The notes: a model not told the origin generated them from the letters alone. Counted from the stretch's first letter, positions 17,044 to 28,825 are shown. The stretch is 64,000 nt of DNA from Gilliamella sp. ESL0441 (GCF_019469185.1 NZ_CP048264.1:1240001-1304000), one strand, 5' to 3'. Program-made: numbers and translations.

Positions 17044-17131
17044 TGGTGCCCGGGGCGAGACTTGAACTCGCACGGCCAAAAAGGCCGAGGGATTTTAAAT
17101 CCCTTGTGTCTACCGATTTCACCACCCGGGC
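17044..17131 (-). tRNA. tRNA-Leu (TAA)
   Basis: 88 bases on the minus strand with a long variable arm (CGGCCTTTTTGGCCG), acceptor GCCCGGG/CCCGGGC, anticodon loop TTTAAAA giving anticodon TAA, and encoded CCA. First gene of a two-tRNA operon downstream of pgsA. In E. coli the equivalent cluster is glyW-cysT-leuZ. Here Leu precedes Gly and no tRNA-Cys is present. Confidence 0.95.
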
Positions 17132-17176
17132 TCAAAACTTAGTTACCTAAAGGTAATTGCGTTTCGGATGCTGTGC

Positions 17177-17204
17177 ATTTTACCTGTCTTATCATTTCAG
17201 TCAA
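17177..17204 (-). promoter_or_regulatory. Sigma-70 promoter of the tRNA-Leu/tRNA-Gly operon
   Basis: On the minus strand TTGACT (17204-17199), 16 bases, then TAAAAT (17182-17177), followed by a GC-containing discriminator, all upstream of tRNA-Leu. This is a good stable-RNA promoter. Confidence 0.65.
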
Positions 17205-17357
17205 TAGAAATTTTAGATAAATTGTTTGATTGATTAATGTTTAACTTTATTCTGAATGCAAATTGCACCATTGCGTTAATAATCATCAAAATAAGCCGTT
17301 TTATAATGATAAATTGCTTTAATCATTTATTCCTTGAAACGACCAGTTTGAAACCTA

Positions 17358-17909
17358 TTAATTATCGAAAAAGTCATTGTGCGCAATCCATAAATATTGC
17401 ACCATTGATATTAACGTTAAAACTGTAGCAATAAGTAGAGCGACAAGTCCAGCATATATTACAATATCACAAGGTCGCCAAAGGAGCCACGTTAGGGCTG
17501 TCATTTGGGCGATAGTTTTATACTTCCCTATAGATGAAACTGCGACATTACTCCGTTTTCCAACCTCAGCCATCCATTCACGCAAAGCAGAGATAATGAT
17601 TTCACGTGAAATGATAATTATAGCAGCAATAGAAATCCACCATGCTTGATAATATTGAGTGATCAGAATTAGGGCTATTGTGACAATAATTTTATCTGCA
17701 ACTGGATCTAGAAACGCCCCAAACTTGGTCGTTTGTCCTAAACGTCTAGCTAAATAACCATCAAACACATCGGTTATTGCTGCAATTAGAAAAATTAATG
17801 CCGAAAAAAAACCAGACCATTCAGTTGGAAATAAGTAAAAAGCTAGCACAAAAAAAGGAATTAAAATAACTCGAAATAACGTTAATAAAGTAGGAAGATT
17901 GATTTTCAT
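17358..17909 (-). CDS. pgsA: CDP-diacylglycerol--glycerol-3-phosphate 3-phosphatidyltransferase
   Basis: 183 residues, an integral inner-membrane enzyme that makes phosphatidylglycerophosphate, the first step to phosphatidylglycerol and cardiolipin. The CDP-alcohol phosphotransferase motif is complete: [10 protein letters not shown], then [10 protein letters not shown]. Four or more hydrophobic segments surround it. Length equals the usual 182-185. It lies downstream of uvrC in the same direction, the conserved gammaproteobacterial uvrC-pgsA-tRNA arrangement. Confidence 0.97.
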   Translation of the reverse strand: MKINLPTLLTLFRVILIPFFVLAFYLFPTEWSGFFSALIFLIAAITDVFDGYLARRLGQTTKFGAFLDPVADKIIVTIALILITQYYQAWWISIAAIIIISREIIISALREWMAEVGKRSNVAVSSIGKYKTIAQMTALTWLLWRPCDIVIYAGLVALLIATVLTLISMVQYLWIAHNDFFDN

Positions 17910-18017
17910 GTGACATAAGCTCTTTTTTTGTTTAATTAATCAATAGATTAACAAAAATTAAAAAAACGGGGTTTCTTAATGCTTATGTTGCCTGAAATAT
18001 CATAATTTTTCAATGTG

Positions 18018-19853
18018 TTATTGTTGTAAATTTAAATAAATTTTTTCAGCTAACGATTTAGAGATTCCTTGCACTTGGGCTATTTCATCAATACTGGCAT
18101 TTTTTAATTCTCTTAAACCACCAAAGTGTTTAAGTAATGCTTGCCGTCTTTTTGAACCGATTCCTTCAATATGTTCTAAAGCACTATCTGTAAGCTGTTT
18201 TACACCTTTTTTACGTTGCCCCACAATGGCATGATCGTGTGATGCATTACGAATTTGTTGAATAAGCAATAAAGCAGGCGAATGGTCATCAAGATAATGT
18301 CCGGTTCCATGCGCTTCAAAAAACAATGTTTCAAGTCCTTCTTTGCGCTCAGCGCCTTTTGCCACCCCCACAAGAATAGGGTGATGTTTATCCCAATTAA
18401 CATTGAGTCCTTCAAATACTTGTAAGGCTTGGTTTAACTGTCCTTTACCACCATCAATAAAAATAACATCAGGTATTTTTTCATCGGGCAGATCTTTTTT
18501 ATTGTAACGTCTTGTTAATACTTGTTCCATTGCTGCATAGTCATCACCCGGTGTAATACCCGTAATATTGTAGCGGCGAAATTCCGATTTGACCGGACCT
18601 TTATCATCAAAGACAACGCAAGAGGCTATTGTGTTTTTCCCCATGAAATGACTGATATCAAAACATTCCATACGATTGATTTTATCAATGCCCAAAAAGG
18701 TTTTAAGTGCATCGTAACGTTGTTTATTTGTCGAATTGGTTAATAATTTATTCTTCACTTCAGTTTGCGCATTGACGGTTGCAATATTGAGTAACTTTAA
18801 ATTATCGCCTTTGGGCTCATCAACCAATTTGACTTGATGCTCAGCAATAAGTGACAGTGTCTCTTCCATGGGTTGTTTATCCGACAACGAAAAATTGAGT
18901 AGGATCTTTTTCGGAATATTACGATTTTGGTTGCCTTGCAGATAAAATTGCCCTAAAAAGGTTTCTATTACTTCTTCCAATTCAGTATTTGATGGTACTT
19001 TAGGAAAATAAGAGCGATGCCCAAAGGTTTGTCCATTTCGGATAAATAATACATAGATACACGCTATACCAAACTCGTAGTGGAAACCAATAACATCTAA
19101 ATTATCATTATTGTTGTAAATGGCTTGTTTTTCGTTGATATGTTTGATGGCTTGTAACTGATCGCGTAATGCTGCCGCTTTTTCAAAATTGAGTTCATCA
19201 CTTGCTTTTAGCATATCTTCAGTGATTTTTTGTAAGATCTGATCGGATTGTCCAGATAAAAATAATCTCACATAATTGACTTGTTCGTTATAATCTTCAT
19301 CACTCACTAATCCAGGCACACAAGGTCCTAAACAGCGTTTAATCTGATATTGCAGGCAGGGGCGAGTTCTGTTCCGATAGGTGGTGTTCAAGCACTGTCT
19401 AATCGGAAACGTTTTTTGTAATAGCGATAAAATCTGTTTAACCGCATAACCACTAGGGTAAGGACCAAAAAACTCATCTTTTTTGCGATTAATCGCCCCA
19501 CGATAAAGTGACAATTGTGGATGTCTTTCTTTACTTAATTTTATAAAAGGATAGCTTTTATCGTCTTTTAAAAGAACATTATAACGTGGTTGATGTTTTT
19601 TAATGTAAGTCTGTTCTAATAGTAGGGCTTCGGTTTCGGTATTCGTAATCGTAAATTCAATACGATGGATATGGCTAACTAACATATCCGTTTTCAGTGT
19701 TTTTTTACTACTATTAAAATAGCTTTTTAGTCGGTTATTCAGATCTTTAGCTTTACCCACATAAATAATCGTCTCTTTATCATTAAACATCTGATAAATG
19801 CCCGGTTTATGTGGGACTGTTTTTAAAAAAGATGTTGAATCAAATTGGCTCAT
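18018..19853 (-). CDS. uvrC: Excinuclease ABC subunit C
   Basis: 611 residues. Makes both incisions in nucleotide excision repair with UvrB. It opens with the GIY-YIG nuclease ([18 protein letters not shown]). A cysteine cluster at about 150-180, the UVR helix pair that binds UvrB ([11 protein letters not shown]), the RNase H-like second nuclease ([22 protein letters not shown]) and C-terminal helix-hairpin-helix repeats follow. The start [18 protein letters not shown] matches the family; a TTG 12 bases upstream would overlap artM. The gene lies directly after artM, so it may share transcripts with the art operon, followed by pgsA. Confidence 0.97.
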   Translation of the reverse strand: MSQFDSTSFLKTVPHKPGIYQMFNDKETIIYVGKAKDLNNRLKSYFNSSKKTLKTDMLVSHIHRIEFTITNTETEALLLEQTYIKKHQPRYNVLLKDDKSYPFIKLSKERHPQLSLYRGAINRKKDEFFGPYPSGYAVKQILSLLQKTFPIRQCLNTTYRNRTRPCLQYQIKRCLGPCVPGLVSDEDYNEQVNYVRLFLSGQSDQILQKITEDMLKASDELNFEKAAALRDQLQAIKHINEKQAIYNNNDNLDVIGFHYEFGIACIYVLFIRNGQTFGHRSYFPKVPSNTELEEVIETFLGQFYLQGNQNRNIPKKILLNFSLSDKQPMEETLSLIAEHQVKLVDEPKGDNLKLLNIATVNAQTEVKNKLLTNSTNKQRYDALKTFLGIDKINRMECFDISHFMGKNTIASCVVFDDKGPVKSEFRRYNITGITPGDDYAAMEQVLTRRYNKKDLPDEKIPDVIFIDGGKGQLNQALQVFEGLNVNWDKHHPILVGVAKGAERKEGLETLFFEAHGTGHYLDDHSPALLLIQQIRNASHDHAIVGQRKKGVKQLTDSALEHIEGIGSKRRQALLKHFGGLRELKNASIDEIAQVQGISKSLAEKIYLNLQQ

Positions 19854-19854
19854 A

Positions 19855-20532
19855 TTAGTTTTCAAATGTGAGGGCTTTTTTCTCTATTATCCTCATAATG
19901 GTGCTTAATAACCCATTTATCAAGAGGTAAACGAATCCTGCAACAATAAATATAGAAAAATCGTAATAATCACCATTAAGCTGATTACTATACCCCATAA
20001 TATCCATTACCGGAATCATCGAGGCTAGGGCGGTGCCTTTGACAACAAAAACGACTTCATTGGAATAGGTGGATAAGGCACGTTTTAATGCATAAGGCAT
20101 GACAATTTTTAAGGTTTGTCGTTTATTCATACCAAGAGCCTCACAAGCTTGCCATTGTCCTTGTGGAACGGATTTTAATGCACCATAAAAAATTTGTGTG
20201 GTATACGCAGCACTATTTAGCGTTAAAGCTAAATAAGCACAAAACCAAGGCGAAGATATGAGATCATATAATCTCGGATATTGGCTTAAAAAGTCAGCAA
20301 ACTGTGAAGGTCCATAATAAATTAAAAATAACTGAACTAATAGGGGAGAACCCGTAAAAATAATAATATAGGTACGTATAACTTTCGTTAATACAAAATG
20401 ATTAAGTGACAATAAGCATGAAAAAACGATAGCCAAAAGCCCCGCAGTTAAAATACCTAAAATTCCCAGACTTAACGTGTCAGGAAGACCTTGTAGGATG
20501 ATTTTAAGATAATAAACAAAATTATCAGACAT
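19855..20532 (-). CDS. artM: Arginine ABC transporter permease ArtM
   Basis: 225 residues with five hydrophobic segments and the permease EAA loop ([21 protein letters not shown]) that docks on the ATPase. A member of the HisM/ArtM amino-acid permease family, pairing with ArtQ in the inner membrane. Last gene of artP-artI-artQ-artM, the E. coli artPIQM order. It ends one base before the chosen uvrC start. ArtM was chosen over HisM because of the neighbouring genes and operon order. Confidence 0.9.
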   Translation of the reverse strand: MSDNFVYYLKIILQGLPDTLSLGILGILTAGLLAIVFSCLLSLNHFVLTKVIRTYIIIFTGSPLLVQLFLIYYGPSQFADFLSQYPRLYDLISSPWFCAYLALTLNSAAYTTQIFYGALKSVPQGQWQACEALGMNKRQTLKIVMPYALKRALSTYSNEVVFVVKGTALASMIPVMDIMGYSNQLNGDYYDFSIFIVAGFVYLLINGLLSTIMRIIEKKALTFEN

Positions 20533-20541
20533 AATGTAACC

Positions 20542-21321
20542 TTACAAACTTTTGGCAGAAGAGGGTTGTTCAAAATAAGTCGCACGTTTTTCAATTCGTT
20601 CAATCACTTTTTGACTTAAGATTGAAATAATCAAATAGATTACCATTGCGATCGCATACCATAGAAATGGTTGATTGGTTCGTGCAATAATCGTTTTGGT
20701 TTGCATCATTAGATCATTAATTGCAATGGCTGAGACTAGAGCGGTATCTTTTAATAATATCAACCATTGATTACTTAATCCTGGTATAGCATGGCGCCAC
20801 ATTTGTGGCATGATAATACGAAAGAACGTTCTAAATTTACTTAAACCAAGCACTTGAGCGGCCTGTTTTTGTCCGCTTGGTATTGCTTTAAATGCACCTC
20901 TGAGCGTTTGGGATGCATAAACTGCATAAAGTAGCGATAATGCAATGACACCACATAAAAACGGATCGGGCTGAGTATTGGCAATATGTATTTGGATATG
21001 AATTGAGGTAAATATCAATGACATATCAAATCCATCATCTAGTGCCATTAAAAGAAATGGTAAACCATTATAGATTGCAACGACAATTAATAATTCAGGT
21101 AGTGCTCGAATCGTAAGGCTAATTAAAGACATTAGCCATGCAACAGGTTTAAATGGAACGGATTCTAGAATTGTGAAAATAAAGGCAAAAACTATACCAA
21201 CAATCATTGATACAAAAGCTAATGACAATGTGATGGATGTTGCTTTTGTTAAAGGCACGATAAAGCCGTCCATTGAGGACATTACCCAGTTTATTATATA
21301 TGTTGCTAAAAAATCTGACAT
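20542..21321 (-). CDS. artQ: Arginine ABC transporter permease ArtQ
   Basis: 259 residues, inner-membrane permease with the EAA-loop sequence AAQVLGLSKFRTFFRIIMPQ. About 20 residues longer than E. coli ArtQ (238), partly from a longer periplasmic loop around residues 85-115. Separated from the binding-protein gene by 86 bases containing a GC-rich hairpin, and from artM by 9 bases. Confidence 0.9.
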   Translation of the reverse strand: MSDFLATYIINWVMSSMDGFIVPLTKATSITLSLAFVSMIVGIVFAFIFTILESVPFKPVAWLMSLISLTIRALPELLIVVAIYNGLPFLLMALDDGFDMSLIFTSIHIQIHIANTQPDPFLCGVIALSLLYAVYASQTLRGAFKAIPSGQKQAAQVLGLSKFRTFFRIIMPQMWRHAIPGLSNQWLILLKDTALVSAIAINDLMMQTKTIIARTNQPFLWYAIAMVIYLIISILSQKVIERIEKRATYFEQPSSAKSL

Positions 21322-21353
21322 AAAAAAACCGCATTTAAATTAAAAAATAAATT

Positions 21354-21372
21354 CGCCGCATTTTAAGCGGCG
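21354..21372 (-). terminator. Intercistronic hairpin between the binding-protein gene and artQ
   Basis: CGCCGC, loop of 7, GCGGCG on the minus strand, followed by a T-rich tract. It lies between the periplasmic binding-protein gene and the permeases. In such operons a partial terminator or 3'-stabilising stem at this point keeps binding protein in excess. Confidence 0.6.
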
Positions 21373-21407
21373 AGTTCACAACAGTATCAAATTTGATAGT
21401 GTATTTG

Positions 21408-22142
21408 CTATTTGTTAAACCATTTTTTATAAATGGCATCAAGTTCGCCATTTGATTTCAATTTATCAAGAGCTTGATTAAACTGTTCTCTTAACTGATC
21501 ATTACCTTTACGTAAGGCAATGCCTAAACCTTCTCCAAAAAAATCATGATCGGTAATTTTATCACCTAAAGCAACAATATCTGTTTCCTTACTTAACCAA
21601 TCACCCGCAACAAAAGAGCTGGCTACAATCGCATCGATTCGTTTAGCTTTTAAATCTAAAAATGCGTACTGATAGCTATCATAACTAACAGGTTTAACGT
21701 CAGGATATTTTTCATTCAAATATTTTAAATAGGTTGTTCCTTTTTGGATACCAATTCGCTTACCTTTTAGTTGTTCAAGATCTGTTAAAGTGTCTTTCAA
21801 TGTAATAAATTGAATTGAGCTATCATCATAATAAATGTTCGTAAAATCAACTTGCTTTTGACGTTCAGGCGTGATGTCTATCCCAGCAATTGCCGCATCG
21901 ATTCGACGCGTTTTTAAACTAGGAATTAATCCATCAAAAGATTGATTAACAATTTTACAAGAAGCGTTAATCTCTTCACAAATTTTGTTGATCACATCAA
22001 TATCAAATCCGACAATTTCATTTTTGTCATTGGTGAATTCGAATGGTGCATAAGTGGCTTCTGTACCGATAGTTAAATTTTCAGATGCTTGAGATGTCAT
22101 TGCAACGCTGGCAAGCAAAATAGCAAATAATGTTTTTTTCAT
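21408..22142 (-). CDS. artI: Arginine-binding periplasmic protein
   Basis: 244 residues from the ATG at 22142, which has GGTGGA in front; a more upstream in-frame start at 22166 would overlap artP and precede the signal. MKKTLFAILLASVAMTSQAS is a Sec signal peptide cleaved after QAS. The mature protein has the SBP_bac_3 pattern: TIGTEATYAPFEF, GFDIDVINKICE, CKIVNQSFDGLIPSLK, DAAIAGIDITPERQK, GIQKGTTYLKYL. ArtI and ArtJ cannot be told apart from sequence alone, so the symbol follows operon position. Confidence 0.88.
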   Translation of the reverse strand: MKKTLFAILLASVAMTSQASENLTIGTEATYAPFEFTNDKNEIVGFDIDVINKICEEINASCKIVNQSFDGLIPSLKTRRIDAAIAGIDITPERQKQVDFTNIYYDDSSIQFITLKDTLTDLEQLKGKRIGIQKGTTYLKYLNEKYPDVKPVSYDSYQYAFLDLKAKRIDAIVASSFVAGDWLSKETDIVALGDKITDHDFFGEGLGIALRKGNDQLREQFNQALDKLKSNGELDAIYKKWFNK

Positions 22143-22165
22143 ATTTCCACCCAATTTTATAATCA

Positions 22166-22894
22166 TTAATGTGATAAATAAGCTTTAAATTCTTCGGTTT
22201 TAGGATGAGCAAAACATTCTAGTTGACCTTGCTCAATAATTTCACCGTGTTCCATATAAATCACTTGTGAAGCGACTTTACGAGCAAAATCAACTTCGTG
22301 AGTTACAATGATCTGCGTTATTCCTGTTTGTGAAAGTTCGTTAATAATTTCAGCTACTTGCGATGTAATAGCCGGATCTAATGCAGCTGTAGGTTCATCA
22401 AACAACAAAATTTGTGGTTCCATCATCAGCGCTCTGGCTATAGCTACTCGTTGCTGTTGACCGCCTGAAAGGTGCAGGGGATAGCGATGAGCCATTTCAT
22501 CGATTTGCAAACGTTGCAATATCAACATTGCTTTATCGGTCGCTTCTTTTTTAGATAAATTCAGTACTTGGCAAGGTGCTTCAATTAAGTTTTCGAGCAC
22601 CGTTAAATGGGGCCATAAATTGTAGTTTTGGAAAACCATACCCACATTTTTACGTAAATGTCTGATGGTGGCATCACTGATTTTTTTCGAAAAATCAAAA
22701 TGTGAATTAGCTATTGTCATTTCACCTGATGTTGGAATTTCAAGTAAATTAAATACTTTTAATAAAGAGCTTTTTCCGGCACCACTTTGACCTAATAATA
22801 CAATGGTCTCACCTAGAGGGTAGCTAAGTGAAACATCTTTCAATGCATGATGAGTACCATAAAAACAGTTAATATGGCTTAATTCAATATTCAT
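22166..22894 (-). CDS. artP: Arginine ABC transporter ATP-binding protein ArtP
   Basis: 242 residues. Walker [13 protein letters not shown]-loop FQNYNLWPH, signature [15 protein letters not shown], Walker [14 protein letters not shown] and switch histidine VTHEVDFAR are all present, so it is a complete ABC ATPase of the polar amino-acid class. Length equals E. coli ArtP (242). First gene of the art operon, with a candidate ArgR box over its promoter. Confidence 0.93.
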   Translation of the reverse strand: MNIELSHINCFYGTHHALKDVSLSYPLGETIVLLGQSGAGKSSLLKVFNLLEIPTSGEMTIANSHFDFSKKISDATIRHLRKNVGMVFQNYNLWPHLTVLENLIEAPCQVLNLSKKEATDKAMLILQRLQIDEMAHRYPLHLSGGQQQRVAIARALMMEPQILLFDEPTAALDPAITSQVAEIINELSQTGITQIIVTHEVDFARKVASQVIYMEHGEIIEQGQLECFAHPKTEEFKAYLSH

Positions 22895-22928
22895 TATAAA
22901 TTTTGGCTAAATTAAAAAAATTGACTAA

Positions 22929-22957
22929 ATATTACTTTTTTTTGCATAAAAATGCAA
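22929..22957 (-). promoter_or_regulatory. art operon promoter with candidate ArgR (ARG) box
   Basis: Minus strand TTGCAT (22957-22952), 17 bases, TAATAT (22934-22929). The -35 box is part of a perfect 16-bp palindrome at 22942-22957, TTGCAT AAAA ATGCAA, close to the ARG-box pattern TGnAT-AT-rich-ATnCA. Repression of art genes by ArgR-arginine is established in E. coli; this site fits the same control. Confidence 0.55.
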
Positions 22958-23038
22958 TCTAAAATATTAGACAAAGATGACTTAAAGGCATTTTTTAGCA
23001 AACTTCAAGAAGTTTATGATTTTTATTTATTGATATCA

Positions 23039-24373
<1,335 letters not shown>

Positions 24374-24377
<4 letters not shown>

Positions 24378-24829
24378 AGCGGTTGTTCCTCATTACTTTC
24401 TGATAACAAGGCAGTTTTGGTTGTTTTTTTATGAAGTTTTTCTGTTAACCAAGCTGTTAAAAGCAATACCAACAATGAACTACCAATACTTCCAAAAATG
24501 ATGGGTACCCAATTATTTAATAGCAATGTGTAATTATCCATTATCCCCATTGCAGCAGGAATAAATAGTAACGTCATATAGCGCATAAATAAATTACAAC
24601 TGTTTTTTATCCAACAAGTGGGGATGATTTGAAAAGCTAATAAGAAAAACAGAATTAATAGACCGATAATGCTACCAGGGATCATGATAGGTAATCTTTC
24701 AGAGATGAAATTACCTGCCCAAAGACTAAGCGTTAAAATTAATAATCCTCGACCATAACTAAACAAAGTATAGTATAAAGAATATAATCGATGTTTGATT
24801 GTGGCATGTTTAGCTAAAAAATGTTTCAT
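24374..24829 (-). CDS. yohJ: CidA/LrgA family holin-like protein YohJ
   Basis: 151 residues, four hydrophobic segments, with the LrgA pattern GNFISERLPIMIPGSIIGLL and LFIPAAMGIMDN. Longer than E. coli YohJ (132) by a charged N-terminal stretch. Co-translated with yohK. Confidence 0.9.
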
Positions 24830-24909
24830 AGTCTAAAGTTTAATAACTTGTTTGATTGTTTGTATAAGACTTGTTTGTTTGACGTCTATAATACGCCCCT
24901 CAATTTTAA

Positions 24910-26343
24910 TTATCCAACTAAATAATGACAGTAATGATAAAGCTGTTTTAATAAAGCCAATTTTTCAGGTTGTTGAATATAAGTTTCAGCAAGTAATTCT
25001 AAAGTTAAGATGTAATCTTGAATCTTATGGGTATTTAGTTTATCGCGGCAATAGTCTTTCCAGATCAGCTCTTCATGATGTTTTAGAATTTGTGGAAAGT
25101 TTCGAGCTTTGTATCGAAAAAAAAGTGTGCTTAAACGAGGATCTTCAAATTTTAGAGATAAACTATCTAATAACTGTATTGGCGTTGTTTGTACCGTTTC
25201 ACAATGAAGCTTATCTTGATTGTTCAAAAATCCATTATATATTTGTGCATCCACATCCGTACTGACAGGATAATCATGACTTAGACTAAATAAGTCTCGC
25301 ATTTTATCTTGTAATAGAATTTGATTTTGTAATAGTTTTTGTTGTTTGTTTAAACATTCTTCTATATTAATTTCAAATCGATTTGCATTTTCAGGCAGTA
25401 AAGTTTTAATCGGAGCAAGGATAGGGCATTTATTAATATGGACTAGTTTTAATGGAATGCGAGACTCATCAAGTTCAAGATCTTCTGTTTTAGTATATAG
25501 CTTTTCACGTATTATGCTTACTGGCAAATCAATAATAGAATCAATATCGCCAGTGAGATCACAAACAATGACGGCATTATTTTGTTGTGGATGCCAAGCA
25601 ATAGGGCATACCAATGACATATTTCCTCGATAACTCCCTAACATACCAGAGACATGTACCAGTGGGGTCATATTGATAATATCAATAAGTTCGGCAACCT
25701 TATTTTTATTACGTAATGAAAAAAAATAGTTAAATAATTTTGGTTGTTTTTCTTTAATTAATTTTGCTATGGCGATAGTGGCATACACATCTGACATTGC
25801 ATCATGAGCATGTTCATGCTTAATATTATTTGCTTTGGTTAAATGTTCTAAACGAAAACTTGGAAAACCCGAATCGTTAGTTGGCCAATGAATGCCTTCA
25901 GGCCGAAGAGCATAACACGCTCTTACAACATCTAAAAGATCCCATCTTGAATTACCATTTTGCCAACTGTAAGCGTAAGGGTCATAAAAATTACGGTAAA
26001 GGATATTACGGGTAACTTCATCATCGAAACGAATATTATTATAACCTAAAATGCAAGTATTTGGCTCACTGAATGCTTGATGAATTAATTTGGTAAATTC
26101 AGCTTCATTCACTCCTTTCTGATTTGCTTCTTGGGGAGTGATGCCGGTAATGAGAACCGCTTCAGGATTAGGCAAATAGTCAGGTGCCAGCTTACAATAT
26201 ATAACTAAAGGTTCTTCAATAATATTTAGTTCAGCATCTGTACGGACACCGGCAAATTGAGCAGGTCTATCCAAAGCAGGATTAATACCAAATGTTTCAT
26301 AATCGTGAAAGTAAAAAGTAGGTTGTTTGGTGTTATTTTTCAT
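24910..26343 (-). CDS. sbcB: Exodeoxyribonuclease I
   Basis: 477 residues (E. coli 475). A DnaQ-fold 3'-5' single-strand exonuclease acting in mismatch repair and recombination. Exo I motif FHDYETFGINP supplies the first acidic pair, LGYNNIRFDDEVTRN is Exo II, and HAHDAMSDVYAT is Exo III with its His and Asp. The C-terminal SH3-like and helical parts that clasp single-stranded DNA are also full length. Stands alone, transcribed toward yohJ. Confidence 0.97.
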   Translation of the reverse strand: MKNNTKQPTFYFHDYETFGINPALDRPAQFAGVRTDAELNIIEEPLVIYCKLAPDYLPNPEAVLITGITPQEANQKGVNEAEFTKLIHQAFSEPNTCILGYNNIRFDDEVTRNILYRNFYDPYAYSWQNGNSRWDLLDVVRACYALRPEGIHWPTNDSGFPSFRLEHLTKANNIKHEHAHDAMSDVYATIAIAKLIKEKQPKLFNYFFSLRNKNKVAELIDIINMTPLVHVSGMLGSYRGNMSLVCPIAWHPQQNNAVIVCDLTGDIDSIIDLPVSIIREKLYTKTEDLELDESRIPLKLVHINKCPILAPIKTLLPENANRFEINIEECLNKQQKLLQNQILLQDKMRDLFSLSHDYPVSTDVDAQIYNGFLNNQDKLHCETVQTTPIQLLDSLSLKFEDPRLSTLFFRYKARNFPQILKHHEELIWKDYCRDKLNTHKIQDYILTLELLAETYIQQPEKLALLKQLYHYCHYLVG

Positions 26344-26650
26344 TTTATCATTTTACTCGTGATTATCTTTGATGAGTGAATTTAAATAAACTATAACAAC
26401 ATTTTACTTAATTTAATTGAAATTAAATAACATTATTTATTTTAGAATTAAAACAAACTAATTTTTAAGACTTATATATTTCTTGTCATAATAATTATTT
26501 TGATGAAATTAATCATGATGTTAAGATTGATCTTAAAGCATGAATATAACGATTCTAAACAATTGATATTTTGTATTAACCAATCAGTGGAGTAATAATC
26601 ATCCATTTATGAAGATTCTAGAAATAAAAATTGCATAATATAATAACAAA
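26344..26650. other. Intergenic stretch, sbcB upstream / ubiT downstream
   Basis: About 307 bases of AT-rich sequence between the start of sbcB and the ubiT terminator. No gene or RNA signature is visible; it must hold the sbcB promoter, which I cannot pin down. Confidence 0.5.
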
Positions 26651-26669
26651 AGGGGAATCAAATTCCCCT
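26651..26669 (-). terminator. Terminator hairpin after ubiT
   Basis: AGGGGAAT, short loop, ATTCCCCT, with A-rich flank on the plus strand giving TTTTG on the minus-strand transcript. It lies 21 bases beyond the ubiT stop. Confidence 0.75.
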
Positions 26670-26689
26670 AAAATATTTAAAAACAAAAA

Positions 26690-27196
26690 CTAATCTTTTG
26701 GCGCAGACTCTATAATATTCGCTAATTTTTCAAGCGTAAGTCTTAATAATTTAGGCATTGATTCCAGTTCTATTGAGTCCATCAGATTTTTTACATAAAG
26801 CCCTAACTCTGTATCTCCTTCAACGATTAATCGGCGTTGAAAGAATAGGGTATCAGGATCTTGTCGCCGAGTGGCTATCATTATCAAATCGTTTGCATTA
26901 CCAATAAAACTTACATCAGCAATTTCTTCCCGACTTACAACCAATTTATTATCTATCAAGCTAACAAACCAAGTAAGTTGAAGATCAGTAACTTCAATTT
27001 TTAACCAACGATTTTCTAAAAAATCGAGATCGCCATCTTCTAAAGAATGTTTAAATTGTAGTTGTAATAATTGTTCAATTGCCTGTTTTTTCAAATTGAA
27101 CGGAATACAACGTAAAGTTAGCCCCAATATATGAGGGGCTTTGTCAACAAACTGTGAATGAATATGGCCAAAAAACTGATGCTTGTTTGCTATCAT
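26690..27196 (-). CDS. ubiT: Ubiquinone biosynthesis accessory factor UbiT (SCP2 domain)
   Basis: 168 residues with the SCP2 lipid-binding pattern of E. coli YhbT/UbiT: an N-terminal helix, FLENRWLKIEVTDLQLTW, DVSFIGNANDLIMIATRRQD and TLFFQRRLIVEGDTELGLYVKN. UbiT works with UbiU and UbiV in oxygen-independent ubiquinone synthesis; neither of those is in the window. The gene abuts the antiporter gene (stop and start are adjacent), so the two are probably one transcript. Confidence 0.82.
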   Translation of the reverse strand: MIANKHQFFGHIHSQFVDKAPHILGLTLRCIPFNLKKQAIEQLLQLQFKHSLEDGDLDFLENRWLKIEVTDLQLTWFVSLIDNKLVVSREEIADVSFIGNANDLIMIATRRQDPDTLFFQRRLIVEGDTELGLYVKNLMDSIELESMPKLLRLTLEKLANIIESAPKD

Positions 27197-28825
27197 TTAT
27201 GAATCTCCAGATATCATTTTTTCATAAATATCGAGGTCAGTATTTAAATGCTCAAATGTTTCTTCACTCACTTCATTACGAACTTTCATTTGTAGTAAAG
27301 CTGTACGCTCAGCACCAATTGCCACAAGACGCATACGTCTTTCAAGATTTTCTGCTTCAAGCGCTTTTTGTTCTAAATCTTTAAGTCCTGTTCGACGTCT
27401 CAAAGATCCAATAACACGAGAACCGACTTCTTGTATTATTTCTTGATCTAATCCTGCATCAGAAGTTTCTTGAAGTAAATTATTTTGCATTTTTTCAAGG
27501 CTTACAATTGCTTCTTCAGCCATTTGACCTTTGACTGTTAAAATTTCATTATCTTGTTCAGAATTGTCTAAAATAACACTTCCGCGCAATAAAATAGGTA
27601 AGACTATGACTGCGGTAACCAATGATATTAAAATAATTCCAGCAGCAATAAACACCAACTGATAGCGACCGCCAATTGTTAATGGAATGGATAATACACC
27701 AGCTAAGGTAATCGCTCCACGCACACCAGCAAAAGTTGAAATCCAAAGATCACGAGTTGTATATGAACGGAACGCTAATGGGCGTTTAGTACCAAATGGC
27801 ATTGTAGGCATATGCTTCATCGCCCATAACCAAGCAAATCGAGTTCCCATTAGTACGATGAATACAAATACGACAATTAAGCACAATTGCCACACTTCGA
27901 TAGATGAGTCATTTTGGTTTTCAATAAAAGTATTATCTAAAATACTTGGTAATTGAATACCTAACAAAATAAAGACAAATCCATTGAAGACGAAGGTTAA
28001 CATCGACCAAGTACTATCTGATTGTAAACGTGTGGTTAACGGTGCATTGCGCATCATACCAGAATGGTTAACTGTCATACCCGCACTTACTGCGGCTAAA
28101 ATACCAGAGCAATGACATTCTTCAGCAATAATATAAGCTGCAAATGGTAGTAAGAATAATAAAACAATTTGTATTGCAGGATCATTGTGAGTTAATTTAT
28201 TGATTAAACGTAAAATACGAGCATATAACCAAGTAAATAATACCCCAATAGCTAACCCACCAATGGCAACAACAAAGAAGGAAATACTGATTTGCAGCAA
28301 GTTAAATTGAAGTAAACCAGTTGCAATAGCAATAGCAAATTTTAAAGATACAAGGCCAGAGGCATCATTCATTAAAGCTTCGCCTTCAATAATTTCCATT
28401 TTTTCTTTTTCTATACGTCCTTTACCAACAATTCCTCCTAGAGCAACAGCATCCGTTGGTGAAAGAACAGCAGCTAATGCAAGTGCAGCAGCTAATTGAA
28501 CATCAGGTAACATCCAATAAAGAAGATAACCTAATGCAATAATAGAAATAACGACTAGAACTAAAGCAAGTCCGACGATCTCTCTAGCATTGTGAATAAA
28601 ATCTTTTACTGATGTTTTACGTCCATCTGCAAAGAGCAATGGCGGTATAAACAGGACAAGAAATAATTCAGGATCAAATTTTACATGCACACCAAAAGCC
28701 GCAAGCATGCAACCAAGTAAGATTTGCATAAGTGGTAGCGGTATTTGGAAAGGTAGTAATTTTATAACGACCCCAGAAAGTGATACAATTAGTACTATAA
28801 GTAATATTATTGGAAAAAGTTCCAT
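27197..28825 (-). CDS. CPA1 family Na+/H+ antiporter (YjcE-like)
   Basis: 542 residues: about twelve transmembrane segments in the first 400 residues and a cytoplasmic charged tail. Family motifs are LLFADGRKTS, LSPTDAVALGGIVGKG and GEALMNDASGLVSLKFA; the ND pair is the ion-binding site. FAGVRGAITLAGVLSIP is the conserved helix near the end. Length and motifs resemble E. coli YjcE (549). Exchanges cytoplasmic Na+ or K+ for protons; ion preference cannot be read from sequence. Confidence 0.9.
   Translation of the reverse strand: MELFPIILLIVLIVSLSGVVIKLLPFQIPLPLMQILLGCMLAAFGVHVKFDPELFLVLFIPPLLFADGRKTSVKDFIHNAREIVGLALVLVVISIIALGYLLYWMLPDVQLAAALALAAVLSPTDAVALGGIVGKGRIEKEKMEIIEGEALMNDASGLVSLKFAIAIATGLLQFNLLQISISFFVVAIGGLAIGVLFTWLYARILRLINKLTHNDPAIQIVLLFLLPFAAYIIAEECHCSGILAAVSAGMTVNHSGMMRNAPLTTRLQSDSTWSMLTFVFNGFVFILLGIQLPSILDNTFIENQNDSSIEVWQLCLIVVFVFIVLMGTRFAWLWAMKHMPTMPFGTKRPLAFRSYTTRDLWISTFAGVRGAITLAGVLSIPLTIGGRYQLVFIAAGIILISLVTAVIVLPILLRGSVILDNSEQDNEILTVKGQMAEEAIVSLEKMQNNLLQETSDAGLDQEIIQEVGSRVIGSLRRRTGLKDLEQKALEAENLERRMRLVAIGAERTALLQMKVRNEVSEETFEHLNTDLDIYEKMISGDS

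Noticed and set aside
24864..24892. TATAAT near 24887 as a plus-strand promoter
   Set aside because: No -35 at proper distance and no plus-strand gene or RNA downstream.
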